Assembly (NCBI GenBank): GCA_018969935.1
Contig: JAGWXJ010000032.1
Span: forward strand, 1-16,558
Origin: Alphaproteobacteria bacterium
GTDB lineage: Bacteria; Pseudomonadota; Alphaproteobacteria; Micavibrionales; UBA1664
Length of the DNA stretch: 16,558 nucleotides
Reading direction: 5' to 3'
Part shown: positions 1 through 7,794 of the stretch, piece after piece
Layout of the letters: each line of letters opens with the position of its first letter
Position numbering within the stretch: position 1 is the stretch's first letter
Position numbers and translations under genes: made by a program
The notes under the pieces: model-generated
What the model was told of the DNA's origin: nothing
The model's database searches: none
Seen by the model: only the letters and a program-made list of their open reading frames with translations

Positions 1-2
1 TT

Positions 3-272
3 CAAGGTACGGCCATCCCCATGTCTGAAATCAACGGGCTTATCTCAAGCATCCCTCTGGTAGGTGACATCCTGACAGGTGGTAACAAAAACAGCGGCAT
101 ATTCGCGGCCACCTACACCATGAAGGGCAACAGCGCTGACCCGTCGGTGAGCGTCAACCCGCTCTCTGTCCTCACCCCCGGTATTTTACGTCGCATCCTC
201 TTTGAAGGCGGCGATAAACCGAAGGCCGAAAAACCCGCCCCCTTGACCAATTCCAAAACCCCGTCACAGTAG
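3..272 (+). CDS. C-terminal end of a DUF3971/AsmA-like envelope protein (5' partial)
   Basis: The reading frame is open from the window edge (Q-G-T-A-I-P before the first Met at 21), so this is the tail of a longer gene and the ATG at 21 is probably internal. The visible part reads ISSIPLVGDILTGG, then GIFAATYTMKG, then VSVNPLSVLTPGILRRILF. This succession (small loop with 'IPL(V/I)G..LTGG', 'GIFAATY', 'NPLS.L.PG.LR') is, from memory, the typical end of the AsmA-like C-terminal region of YhdP/DUF3971 proteins. Those are large inner-membrane-anchored periplasmic proteins thought to help move phospholipid between membranes. A Lys/Pro-rich tail follows. The stop lies 5 bp before plsY, which suggests co-transcription with the lipid gene. 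The family call is fairly sure; the role is inferred from the family. Confidence 0.75.
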   Translation, partial: QGTAIPMSEINGLISSIPLVGDILTGGNKNSGIFAATYTMKGNSADPSVSVNPLSVLTPGILRRILFEGGDKPKAEKPAPLTNSKTPSQ

Positions 273-277
273 CGGGT

Positions 278-904
278 ATGGAAACACTGGTTGCCCAGCA
301 CTTCACCATCACGGCTTTTGTCAGTATTGCGCTTGGCTATTTGCTTGGCTCAATTCCGTTTGGCCTTGTCATCACCAAGCTGGCGGGCCTTGGCGATATC
401 CGCAACATTGGCTCCGGCAACATTGGTGCCACAAACGTACTACGCACGGGCCGTAAGGATTTGGCGGCACTGACTCTCATTCTCGATGGCGGCAAGGGTG
501 CCGCCGCCGTACTGATTGCCTCGCACTTCGGCCTTCAGGCCATGATGGGTGCAGCCATGGGCAGCTTTCTTGGCCATCTGTACCCTGTATGGCTCCGCTT
601 CAAAGGCGGCAAAGGGGTTGCCACAACACTTGGCATCCTGCTGGCATTTGCACCGTGGGCAGGTGTGGCCACATGCGCAACATGGCTGGTAACGGCATTC
701 GTGACCCGCATATCCTCGCTCTCTGCATTGGTTGCATTGGCGCTCGCGCCTTTCTACACGGCATATTTTTATACGCCCAAATGGTCATGGCTTATTGGCA
801 CCATCGCCATCATTTCGTGGTGGAAGCATCGCGAGAACATCAAGCGCCTCCTGAAAGGCGAAGAGCCGAAAATAGGAAAGAAGAAAGATGCTGGAGCCAG
901 CTGA
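278..904 (+). CDS. plsY: Glycerol-3-phosphate acyltransferase PlsY
   Basis: PlsY transfers an acyl group from acyl-phosphate to glycerol-3-phosphate at the inner membrane, the first step of phosphatidic acid synthesis; PlsX makes the acyl-phosphate. The 208 residues match the usual length of about 200. Family motifs are in order: GSIPFGLVITKLAG (24-37), GSGNIGATNVLR (46-57), DGGKGA (70-75) and GHLYPVWLRFKGGKGVAT (99-116), then KHRENIKRLLKGEE near the basic C terminus. Hydrophobic stretches at about 10-30, 65-95, 115-145, 148-165 and 168-182 fit a five-helix membrane protein. It begins 5 bp after the DUF3971-like gene and its 3' end overlaps dprA by 17 bp, so translation is probably coupled. 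No plsX is visible. Confidence 0.97.
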   Translation: METLVAQHFTITAFVSIALGYLLGSIPFGLVITKLAGLGDIRNIGSGNIGATNVLRTGRKDLAALTLILDGGKGAAAVLIASHFGLQAMMGAAMGSFLGHLYPVWLRFKGGKGVATTLGILLAFAPWAGVATCATWLVTAFVTRISSLSALVALALAPFYTAYFYTPKWSWLIGTIAIISWWKHRENIKRLLKGEEPKIGKKKDAGAS

Positions 905-2030
905 ACGCACTGCCCGCCTGCAACTTGCCCGCACGGACGGCATAGGCCCCATCACCTTCAAACGCCTGCTTGACCGCTTTCAATCAGCCCGCCGCACCCT
1001 CGAAGCCCTGCCCGATATGGCCAAGCGCGGCGGCCGCGCCAAGCCTTTTACACCTTACACTCAGGCCGCAGCTGAAGACGAAATTGCAAAACTCAATAAA
1101 CTTGGCGGCACACTCGTTGTAATGGGTGATGAGGGCTACCCCTCACACCTCGCCGCGATTGATGATGCGCCGATGGTTTTATCGGTCATCGGCAACGCGT
1201 CTATGCTGCTGCAATCGGGTATTGCCATTGTTGGTTCGCGCAATGCATCGCTACAGGGTCGCCGTTTTGCCGAAACGCTGGCAGCCGATTTGGGCCGCGC
1301 GGGCCTATCTGTCATTTCAGGCCTCGCCCGCGGTATCGATACCGCCGCCCACGGCGCGTCACTCACCACTGGCACCGTGGCGGTAGTAGCTGGCGGTGTG
1401 GATGTTATCTACCCCGCCGAAAACAAGGGCCTCTACGAAACCATCTCGCAAAAAGGCTGCATCGTGGCAGAAAACCCTTTGGGCATGCAGCCGCTGGCCC
1501 AGCACTTCCCGCGCCGCAACCGTATAATTTCGGGCCTTTCCCAAGGTGTCGTGATTGTCGAGGCCAATACGAAATCGGGCTCGCTTATCACAGCCACCAT
1601 GGCCGCCGATCAGGGGCGCGAGGTATTTGCAGTCCCCGGCCACCCGTTTGACCCACGCGCCGCAGGCCCCAACAGCCTTATCCGCGACGGCGCAACGCTT
1701 GTAACATCCGCCCACGATATTCTGGACGCCATAGCCCGCCGCAAAACACTGCGCGTCGTCCGTGAAACGGCAAACACGCAACCTTTCTTCCCCGGCGCCG
1801 AACCCGAAAGCCATACCGTCGATTCCGCGCGCGAAGCCCTGTGCAATCTCATGGGCGCAACCCCCGTGGGCGTGGATGACCTCATCCGCGAAGCAGGCAT
1901 CCCCGCACCCGTCATCAACATCGCTTTGCTCGAACTGGAGCTGGCTGGCCGCATCGTGCGGCACCCGCAAAACCGTGTTTCCATGCCATTTTCTGCCGAG
2001 GGCATGGACAGAAGCACATCATTCCTGTAA
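888..2030 (+). CDS. dprA: DNA-processing protein DprA
   Basis: DprA (Smf) binds incoming single-stranded DNA in the cytoplasm and loads RecA during natural transformation; it is also widespread in species not known to be competent. The 380 residues show an N-terminal helical SAM-like part (about 1-70, with DGIGPITFKRLL). The Rossmann-like core carries IVGSRNAS (114-121), SGLARGID (144-151), GGVDVIYPAEN (169-179), FPRRNRIISGLS (207-218), GSLITA (231-236) and REVFAVPG (244-251). A C-terminal winged-helix-like segment spans about 318-370 (GVDDLIREAG...LELELAGRI). The start ATG lies inside the end of plsY behind a purine-rich GGAAAGAAG. The plsY-dprA-topA order is common in alphaproteobacteria. 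No other competence gene is present, so transformability cannot be judged. Confidence 0.97.
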   Translation: MLEPAERTARLQLARTDGIGPITFKRLLDRFQSARRTLEALPDMAKRGGRAKPFTPYTQAAAEDEIAKLNKLGGTLVVMGDEGYPSHLAAIDDAPMVLSVIGNASMLLQSGIAIVGSRNASLQGRRFAETLAADLGRAGLSVISGLARGIDTAAHGASLTTGTVAVVAGGVDVIYPAENKGLYETISQKGCIVAENPLGMQPLAQHFPRRNRIISGLSQGVVIVEANTKSGSLITATMAADQGREVFAVPGHPFDPRAAGPNSLIRDGATLVTSAHDILDAIARRKTLRVVRETANTQPFFPGAEPESHTVDSAREALCNLMGATPVGVDDLIREAGIPAPVINIALLELELAGRIVRHPQNRVSMPFSAEGMDRSTSFL

Positions 2031-2042
2031 ATCCCAAAGACC

Positions 2043-4652
2043 ATGAGCGGGCATAACGTCGTCGTCGTCGAGTCTCCGGCCAAGGCCAAGACCATCAATA
2101 AATATCTGGGTTCGGACTATACGGTCCTCGCCTCCTTCGGGCATGTCCGTGACTTGCCGCCCAAAGACGGCTCGGTGAAGCCTGACGAAAATTTCGAGAT
2201 GGCATGGGAACTGGGCGAGCGCGCAGGCAAACCGATTGCCGAAATCAAAAAGGCCCTTAAAGGTGCCGATACATTATATTTATGCACTGACCCTGACCGC
2301 GAGGGTGAAGCCATTTCATGGCACCTCACGGAAATTCTGAATACCAAGGGGCTCAACGTCCACCGCGTAACATTCAACGAGATTACAAAATCCGCCATCA
2401 AGGAAGCGTTCGAGCATCCGCGCGAAGTCGATAAAAACCTCGTGGAGGCCTATCTCGCCCGCCGCGCACTTGATTACCTTGTAGGTTTCACCATCTCGCC
2501 AGTGCTCTGGCGCAAACTCCCCGGTTCGCGTTCGGCTGGCCGTGTACAATCAGTGGCCCTGCGCCTGATTTGCGAGCGTGAATCGGAAATCGAAAAATTC
2601 ATCTCCGAGGAATACTGGACCCTTGGCGCCCGCCTCAAAACAGCCGATGGTGCGCCCTTCATGGCCCGCCTTACCCACCTTTCGGGCAACAAACTCGGCA
2701 AATTCGACATCAACAATGAAAAAGATGCCATGGCCGCAAAGGCCCGCATCGAGGCCAAAAACCTCAAGGTCACGAATATCGAGGCCAAACAGGCCCGCCG
2801 CCACCCGTACGCGCCATTCATTACCTCGACGCTACAAATGGAAGCATCGCGCAAGCTGGGCATGTCCGCATCCGAAACCATGCGCACCGCCCAGCGCCTT
2901 TACGAAGGCGTGGATATCGGCGGCGAAACCGTGGGCCTCATCACCTATATGCGTACCGACGGTACGACGCTTTCAGGCGAGGCTGTCGCGCAACTGCGCG
3001 GCCACATCAAGGATGCCTACGGTGACCAGTTCGTGCCCGATGCCCCGCGCCTTTACAAATCCAAAGCCAAAAACGCACAGGAAGCGCACGAGGCCATCCG
3101 CCCCACCAACGCGCGCCGTACGCCCGAGCAAGTGGCAAAATACCTGAGCGGCCCCGAAGCCCGCTTGTACGAACTCATCTGGAAACGCGCAGTCGCCTCC
3201 CAAATGGAAAGCGCGATTATGGACCAAACGACCGTCGATATTTCCGACGGAACGGACGATGTTGTATTGCGCGCCACAGGCTCGGTCGTGGTATTCGAGG
3301 GGTTCCTCAAACTCTATGAGGAAAGCCACGATGATGCCGATGAAAACGAGGAAAACCGCCGCCTTCCGCCCATGAAATCGGGCGATGCTATCGGCCTCAA
3401 CGAAGTAAAGCCCGAACAGCACTTTACGCAGCCGCCGCCGCGCTACACGGAAGCCAGCCTCGTCAAAAAACTGGAGGAGGAAGGCATTGGCCGCCCCTCC
3501 ACCTACGCTTCCATCATTCAGGTGTTGCAGGACCGCAATTACGTCCGCCTCGAACAAAAGCGCTTCATACCCGAAGATCGCGGACGCATTGTCACAACCT
3601 TCCTCACGAAGTACTTCACCAAGTACGTGGACTACAAATTCACGGCCAGCCTTGAAGAAGAACTCGACGCCATCTCCGACGGCCACGTGCAATGGAAAGA
3701 AGCCTTACGCAATTTCTGGGATGATTTCTCGAAAGCGGTCGAGGGCACCAAAGACCTCACAATCACGCAAGTGATTGACGCCCTCGATGAGGAACTCGGG
3801 CCCCACTTCTTCCCCGTGCGTGAAGAAGGCAAGGACCCACGCATCTGCCCCGCCTGCGGTCAGGGCCGCCTTGGTTTGCGCCTTGGCAAATCCGGCGCAT
3901 TCATCGGCTGCTCGAATTATAAGTCGGAACCCAAATGCAGCTACACAACCCCGCTTGTTGTGGCTGATGGTGAACTCAGCGGCCTTGAAGCCGGCCCCAA
4001 GGAATTGGGTACGGATGTCACGACCGGCCAGAAAGTCACACTGCGCAAAGGCCCCTACGGCCTCTATGTCCAGCTCGGCGAAGGCACCGAAAAAGAAAAA
4101 CCGAAACGTCAGGGCCTGCCCAAAAATATTGCGCCCGATGACGTCACGCTCGATGTCGCGATGAGCCTCTTGGCCCTGCCGCGCCATGTCGGCAACCACC
4201 CCGAAACGGGTAACAAAATCACTGCAGGCATCGGCCGGTTTGGCCCCTACCTCAAGCACGGCGATACATTCAAAAGCATCCCGAAGGATGATGACGTGCT
4301 GACCATCGGCATCAACCGCGCGATGGAACTGCTCTCGCAAGCAAGTGTTCGCGGCAAGCGCGGCGCAGGCGCAGGTAAAATCAAGGATGTCGGTACGCAC
4401 CCGACAACCAAGGAAGTTATCGAGCTGTACGAAGGCAAATACGGCCCCTACGTCAAAATGGGCAAGGTAAACGCAACCCTGCCAAAAGGCGCCGACCCGA
4501 AAGCGATTACGCTGGAAGAAGCCGTTGTGCTTATCGACAAACGCGCCGAAAGCGCGCCCGCCTCCAAAGGTAAAAAAGGCAGCAAAAAAGCCGCCCCCAA
4601 AAAGGAATCGGCCCCGAAAGCCAAAAAACCAAAAAAGGCTAAAGCGGGCTGA
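2043..4652 (+). CDS. topA: DNA topoisomerase I (type IA)
   Basis: This enzyme relaxes negative supercoils by nicking one strand through a 5'-phosphotyrosine link. The 869 residues include an N-terminal Toprim domain with VVVESPAKAK (Glu10) and TDPDREGEA (Asp83, Asp85, Glu87). The SAGRVQS motif is at 164-170, and the active-site Tyr302 lies in LITYMRTDG. One four-cysteine zinc ribbon is visible (Cys602, Cys605, Cys623, Cys632). It is followed by repeated topoisomerase C-terminal segments, recognisable by recurring 'G.YGPYVK.G'-like stretches (about 675, 745 and 800), and a Lys/Ala/Pro-rich tail of about 30 residues likely to contact DNA. E. coli TopA has more zinc ribbons; the single ribbon plus repeats is the usual layout outside gammaproteobacteria. 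The start is 12 bp after dprA, with only a weak purine stretch upstream. Confidence 0.98.
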   Translation: MSGHNVVVVESPAKAKTINKYLGSDYTVLASFGHVRDLPPKDGSVKPDENFEMAWELGERAGKPIAEIKKALKGADTLYLCTDPDREGEAISWHLTEILNTKGLNVHRVTFNEITKSAIKEAFEHPREVDKNLVEAYLARRALDYLVGFTISPVLWRKLPGSRSAGRVQSVALRLICERESEIEKFISEEYWTLGARLKTADGAPFMARLTHLSGNKLGKFDINNEKDAMAAKARIEAKNLKVTNIEAKQARRHPYAPFITSTLQMEASRKLGMSASETMRTAQRLYEGVDIGGETVGLITYMRTDGTTLSGEAVAQLRGHIKDAYGDQFVPDAPRLYKSKAKNAQEAHEAIRPTNARRTPEQVAKYLSGPEARLYELIWKRAVASQMESAIMDQTTVDISDGTDDVVLRATGSVVVFEGFLKLYEESHDDADENEENRRLPPMKSGDAIGLNEVKPEQHFTQPPPRYTEASLVKKLEEEGIGRPSTYASIIQVLQDRNYVRLEQKRFIPEDRGRIVTTFLTKYFTKYVDYKFTASLEEELDAISDGHVQWKEALRNFWDDFSKAVEGTKDLTITQVIDALDEELGPHFFPVREEGKDPRICPACGQGRLGLRLGKSGAFIGCSNYKSEPKCSYTTPLVVADGELSGLEAGPKELGTDVTTGQKVTLRKGPYGLYVQLGEGTEKEKPKRQGLPKNIAPDDVTLDVAMSLLALPRHVGNHPETGNKITAGIGRFGPYLKHGDTFKSIPKDDDVLTIGINRAMELLSQASVRGKRGAGAGKIKDVGTHPTTKEVIELYEGKYGPYVKMGKVNATLPKGADPKAITLEEAVVLIDKRAESAPASKGKKGSKKAAPKKESAPKAKKPKKAKAG

Positions 4653-5730
4653 TCAAAAGCCCCATGCGCCCGCCCATGCGCGGGTTGGGTACATCCGGTA
4701 ATGTCCTGACAAACTGGTCCATACCCATGGCGCGCGCTTGCGCGGGGAAGCGCCTTGCATATATACGCATCCACGCAAAATGCCCCTTCCACACCTGCGC
4801 AAGCGGATCTTGAGGCACGCGGGTTTTCTCGGCAAAAAAGCGGGGTGCCGCAATTTCACGGAAAATATTGGCCGCAAGGCGGTGGAATTTTTCACCACCC
4901 ACCGCATACAAATCGGTACCGTTCATCGCAGCCGTTTCCATGACGAGCATCAGTGGCGCCATTGCAAAGTTGTGGTACTCCGCCGCTTTTTTACCGCGCT
5001 TCAGCTCCTCCGGCAGTGTGCCGTCAGGTTGCAAATCGCTTTGCAGCGCACGCGCGATTTTATCAACGCCCCATTGGTATAAATCACGGCGGCCAGTGGC
5101 AACACCGGCCATGGCAACACCCCACGCAGCCGAATACCCAAGGTTATTGTTGTTGCTGCCTAGTTGCGGGTTTGTTTTGTGCTGCACGATAACGGCAGTA
5201 GCAATTCCGTTTATCCAGTCATCAATAAGCCTGCGCGTGGCGCTGTCAGCCCCCCTGAAATCCCGCAATTGCCAATAATGGCTGGCAAGCGTACCCAAAA
5301 GCCATTGGCGCTGGAATTCGCCCGAGCGGTTGGCAGGGCCCATCAGCGCCCCTGCCCGCGCCCAAGCTGCAAACTGTGCCATGGCACAGTGGCCAGCATC
5401 GGCTTGGCGGCTCTGGTAATACGCATTTGCAACGGCACTGATTTGCGCCTCAAAATCCCGCAAGGGTTTGACCTGCGCTTCGTAGGCGGCACGCGCCACG
5501 GGGTCGTATGTCGAGCGCGTTTCATCGGCCCTGTCATATGTGTACCCAAGATTAAGATCACGCACAGGCGCAGGGAAAGCGGGGCACGCACGAAGCGGGC
5601 TTGTGCCATACCCAGCAGCGGCTGAGTACGGCGCAACCAGCGGGCGCGCCGTTTGGGCAGCAACAGGGGTTGCCCCTAAAAGAGCAAGCGAAAGCGCAGA
5701 ATGCTTAAGAAAAGCGGATTTTGAAGCCAT
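4639..5730 (-). CDS. Exported alginate lyase-like protein (PL5/AlgL family), active site altered
   Basis: The 363 residues begin with a Sec signal peptide (basic start, hydrophobic core at about 9-24, likely cleavage after TPVAA), so the protein is probably periplasmic. The mature part resembles AlgL, which cuts poly-mannuronate by beta-elimination: the CPAFP start, WARAGALM (123-130), NNNNLGYSAAWG (193-204), GRRDLYQWGV (213-222), LPEELKRGKKAAEYHNFAM (239-257) and NGTDLY (270-275). Compared from memory with P. aeruginosa AlgL, Arg249 and Tyr256 are kept (Arg245, Tyr252). The His202 position appears to be Leu197 and the Lys66 position Thr64, so activity or specificity may differ. No alginate synthesis genes lie nearby. 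The gene is convergent with topA, overlapping by 14 bp, and divergent from the MFS gene. Family membership is confident; substrate is unknown. Confidence 0.85.
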   Translation of the reverse strand: MASKSAFLKHSALSLALLGATPVAAQTARPLVAPYSAAAGYGTSPLRACPAFPAPVRDLNLGYTYDRADETRSTYDPVARAAYEAQVKPLRDFEAQISAVANAYYQSRQADAGHCAMAQFAAWARAGALMGPANRSGEFQRQWLLGTLASHYWQLRDFRGADSATRRLIDDWINGIATAVIVQHKTNPQLGSNNNNLGYSAAWGVAMAGVATGRRDLYQWGVDKIARALQSDLQPDGTLPEELKRGKKAAEYHNFAMAPLMLVMETAAMNGTDLYAVGGEKFHRLAANIFREIAAPRFFAEKTRVPQDPLAQVWKGHFAWMRIYARRFPAQARAMGMDQFVRTLPDVPNPRMGGRMGLLISPL

Positions 5731-5774
5731 AGAAGGAATACCCCTAAAATATTTGCGATAACATGTACCGCTCG

Positions 5775-5820
5775 TTTCGTTTTGTCAAAATATAAGCTGC
5801 GTGTAAAAAGGCCATTCACA
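5775..5820. promoter_or_regulatory. Divergent promoter region between the AlgL-like and MFS genes
   Basis: About 105 bp separate the two divergent starts. Near the middle is the inverted repeat TTTTG-T-CAAAA (5780-5790). It yields a -35-like hexamer on each strand: TTGTCA at 5782-5787 reading right, with TAAAAA 16 bases further on, and TTGACA on the other strand, with a poorly spaced TGTTAT. The matches are modest, so this is only a suggested location for face-to-face promoters. It also argues against reading the TTG at 5782 as the MFS start. Confidence 0.3.
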
Positions 5821-5835
5821 CAAATGTTGGGCAGC

Positions 5836-7077
5836 ATGACAAAAACAAAAATTCCCCTCTTTGGTTCCGATGGCCTTTTCTCGCTGGTCGTTATTGTTTC
5901 GGCCCTCGGCTATTTTGTCGATGTTTATGACCTCGTGCTGTTTTCAACCGTCCGCACACCGTCGCTGCGTGACATCGGTGTCAGTGAAGCCGATTTCTTT
6001 TCAAAAGGCGTTTTGCTGCTGAACATCCAGATGGCCGGCATGCTGGCAGGCGGCCTTTTATGGGGCATTATTGGCGACAAACAGGGGCGCCTGACCATCC
6101 TGTTCGGCTCCATCCTCATGTATTCGGTTGCGAACCTTGCCAACGCCTACGTCACATCGCTCGACCAATATGCTGTGCTGCGTTTCATAGCCGGCTTCGG
6201 CTTGGCAGGTGAAATTGGCGGCGCTGTTACGCTTGTCAGCGAGTCCATGAAACAATCCCACCGCGGCCTTGGCACCACGCTGATTGCAGCCATTGGCCTT
6301 ACAGGGGCCATTGCGGCAGGCTTTGTTGCAAAATTCTGCGATTGGCGCACGGCCTACACAATCGGCGGCGTGCTGGGCCTGATGCTGTTGGTCCTGCGCG
6401 TAAAGGTATTTGAATCCGGCATGTTCGAAAACTTGAAGGAAGCCGACGTACCACGCGGTAGCCTCAAAATGCTCGTCCACCCGAAGGAACGTTTTATAAA
6501 ATACCTAAGCTGCTGCATGATTGGCGTGCCGTTGTACTTTGGCATCGTCATCTTCATGACATTCGCGCCTGAAATTTCCAAATCACTTGGCGCAACCGAA
6601 GCCATGACAGGCGCAAACGCCGTCATATTTTTCTATTCAGGCACCACGATCGGCGGATTTTTCAGTGGCATTTTAAGCCAGAAGCTACAAAGCCGTAAAA
6701 CAGTCGTTGCATTGGCCCTGATGCTGATGTCGGTTGCATGTACCGCCTATCTGTTTACACCCGCAGGCATGCCCGTTGGCTACTTTGAATGGCTGACATT
6801 CCTGATCGGCCTCTCGGGCGGATATGCCGCCGTATTCTTCATGATAGCGGCCGAACAGTTCGGCACCAACATCCGCGCTCTTGCAACAACCAGCATTACC
6901 AACTTCTTCAGGGCGGCATCCATCCCCATTTCAGGCGGCTACATCGCCCTCAAGGATGTAATGCCCCTGCCCTATGCAGCCCTGAGCGTAGGTGCCGTAA
7001 CCATGGCGCTCGCATTCTTCGCGCTGACAAAAATCGACGAAACCTTCCACAAGGACCTCGACCACCTCGAGCGCTAA
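5836..7077 (+). CDS. Major facilitator superfamily (MFS) transporter
   Basis: This is an inner-membrane secondary transporter of about 413 residues with roughly 12 hydrophobic segments. The first helix holds GYFVDVYDLVLF, with two acidic residues as in several proton-coupled MFS sugar/organic-acid carriers. The loop between helices 2 and 3 has the family signature in the form GIIGDKQGR (residues 78-86). A basic stretch (VHPKERFIKY) marks the central loop between the two six-helix halves. The start is uncertain: the frame is open from a TTG at 5782, with ATGs at 5824 and 5836. I prefer 5836 because it sits just before the first helix and has a weak GGG upstream. The substrate cannot be told from sequence. 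Divergence from the AlgL-like gene could hint at a uronate or oligosaccharide, but that is speculation. Confidence 0.85.
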   Translation: MTKTKIPLFGSDGLFSLVVIVSALGYFVDVYDLVLFSTVRTPSLRDIGVSEADFFSKGVLLLNIQMAGMLAGGLLWGIIGDKQGRLTILFGSILMYSVANLANAYVTSLDQYAVLRFIAGFGLAGEIGGAVTLVSESMKQSHRGLGTTLIAAIGLTGAIAAGFVAKFCDWRTAYTIGGVLGLMLLVLRVKVFESGMFENLKEADVPRGSLKMLVHPKERFIKYLSCCMIGVPLYFGIVIFMTFAPEISKSLGATEAMTGANAVIFFYSGTTIGGFFSGILSQKLQSRKTVVALALMLMSVACTAYLFTPAGMPVGYFEWLTFLIGLSGGYAAVFFMIAAEQFGTNIRALATTSITNFFRAASIPISGGYIALKDVMPLPYAALSVGAVTMALAFFALTKIDETFHKDLDHLER

Positions 7078-7116
7078 ATTTGACGCGCGCGCAGACTCCA
7101 AATTATCGTAACGACC

Positions 7117-7794
7117 ATGCTGGATTTGAAATTTACAGGGTATGCTTCAAAGCGCCTCCCTGCCCCCATGGCCCAATGCCTGAGGGAGGTCCGCCAATGG
7201 CTGGTGTCACCTGAACCATTGTCAGCAAACACCATCGATAAGCCCTTTGACCAGTTACACATCTACAACGGCCCGTGCGGTTTCATCCAGTGCCTGATTG
7301 GCTATCGCCTGCAAGACAAAGGTTACATCCCGCGGCCTTTTGCGCTTCACCCCTTGCAACGCATGTTCGGGCACGTAGCCCTCACAGCTGAATTCGCAGG
7401 CGAGCATTATCTGGCCGACCCGTCGTTTTTCCAGTTCGAGCTGGATATCCACCCCGATGTCGATACCGATACCTCGCCTGTAAGAAAACTTGCAAAAGCC
7501 CTGCCTGCCATGGCTGAAGATCTGCGCAAATATGGTGCCACACGCCTGACACCCGCAAAGGCAGCAGCGTACATCAATGCCTTCATAAATCCTGAAAGGG
7601 ATGACCTGTTATCGGATGCGGAGGCATGGCAATATCTGACCAACCCGCCGAAGAACGATCTGAACTGGTGGTTTACGCGTGATGAAATAAATACGAAAAT
7701 AAAAAGTACCGGCATCAAACCGCTGGCAGCGGCCAACACCACCCTCAGAAGCCAGACGCCTGCAACTCCATCAGTGGCCCTTTACCAGCCATAA
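7117..7794 (+). CDS. Uncharacterised protein with NAT/transglutaminase-like Cys-His-Asp arrangement
   Basis: I do not recognise a named family for this 225-residue protein. The central part holds NGPCGFIQCLIGYRLQDKGY (51-70), then GHVALTAEFAGEHYLADPSF (85-104). The pattern is a Cys at the start of a helix, a His starting a strand and an Asp after the next strand ('H....EF.G..YLADPSF'). It resembles arylamine N-acetyltransferases and related transglutaminase-fold enzymes. Cys54 (or Cys59), His86 and Asp101 would be the triad; the His-Asp distance of 15 equals that in the Salmonella enzyme (His107/Asp122). The protein lacks the long N-terminal part and the RGG-C-FE-N context of true NATs. There is no signal peptide, so it is probably cytoplasmic. 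It begins 39 bp after the MFS stop with a weak ribosome site. Its last 50 bp overlap the opposite acyl-CoA dehydrogenase gene. Confidence 0.6.
   Translation: MLDLKFTGYASKRLPAPMAQCLREVRQWLVSPEPLSANTIDKPFDQLHIYNGPCGFIQCLIGYRLQDKGYIPRPFALHPLQRMFGHVALTAEFAGEHYLADPSFFQFELDIHPDVDTDTSPVRKLAKALPAMAEDLRKYGATRLTPAKAAAYINAFINPERDDLLSDAEAWQYLTNPPKNDLNWWFTRDEINTKIKSTGIKPLAAANTTLRSQTPATPSVALYQP

Noticed and set aside
1359..1970. Minus-strand ORF of 203 codons inside dprA
   Set aside because: Antisense to conserved dprA motifs and unlike any known protein.
2973..3692. Long minus-strand ORF of 239 codons inside topA
   Set aside because: It is antisense to a strongly conserved gene and has no recognisable motif or ribosome site; long antisense frames are common opposite genes with this codon bias.
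3705..4400. Minus-strand ORF of 231 codons opposite the topA C-terminal half
   Set aside because: Shadow of topA: low-complexity residues mirroring the Lys/Gly-rich repeats on the other strand, and no family resemblance.
5782..5835. TTG start extending the MFS transporter by 18 residues
   Set aside because: The extension overlaps a likely promoter element, has no ribosome binding site and is not needed for the first membrane helix.
7117..7794. Calling the 225-residue protein a true arylamine N-acetyltransferase
   Set aside because: The RGGxCFExN context and overall length do not match; only the triad layout does, so a fold-level statement is safer.
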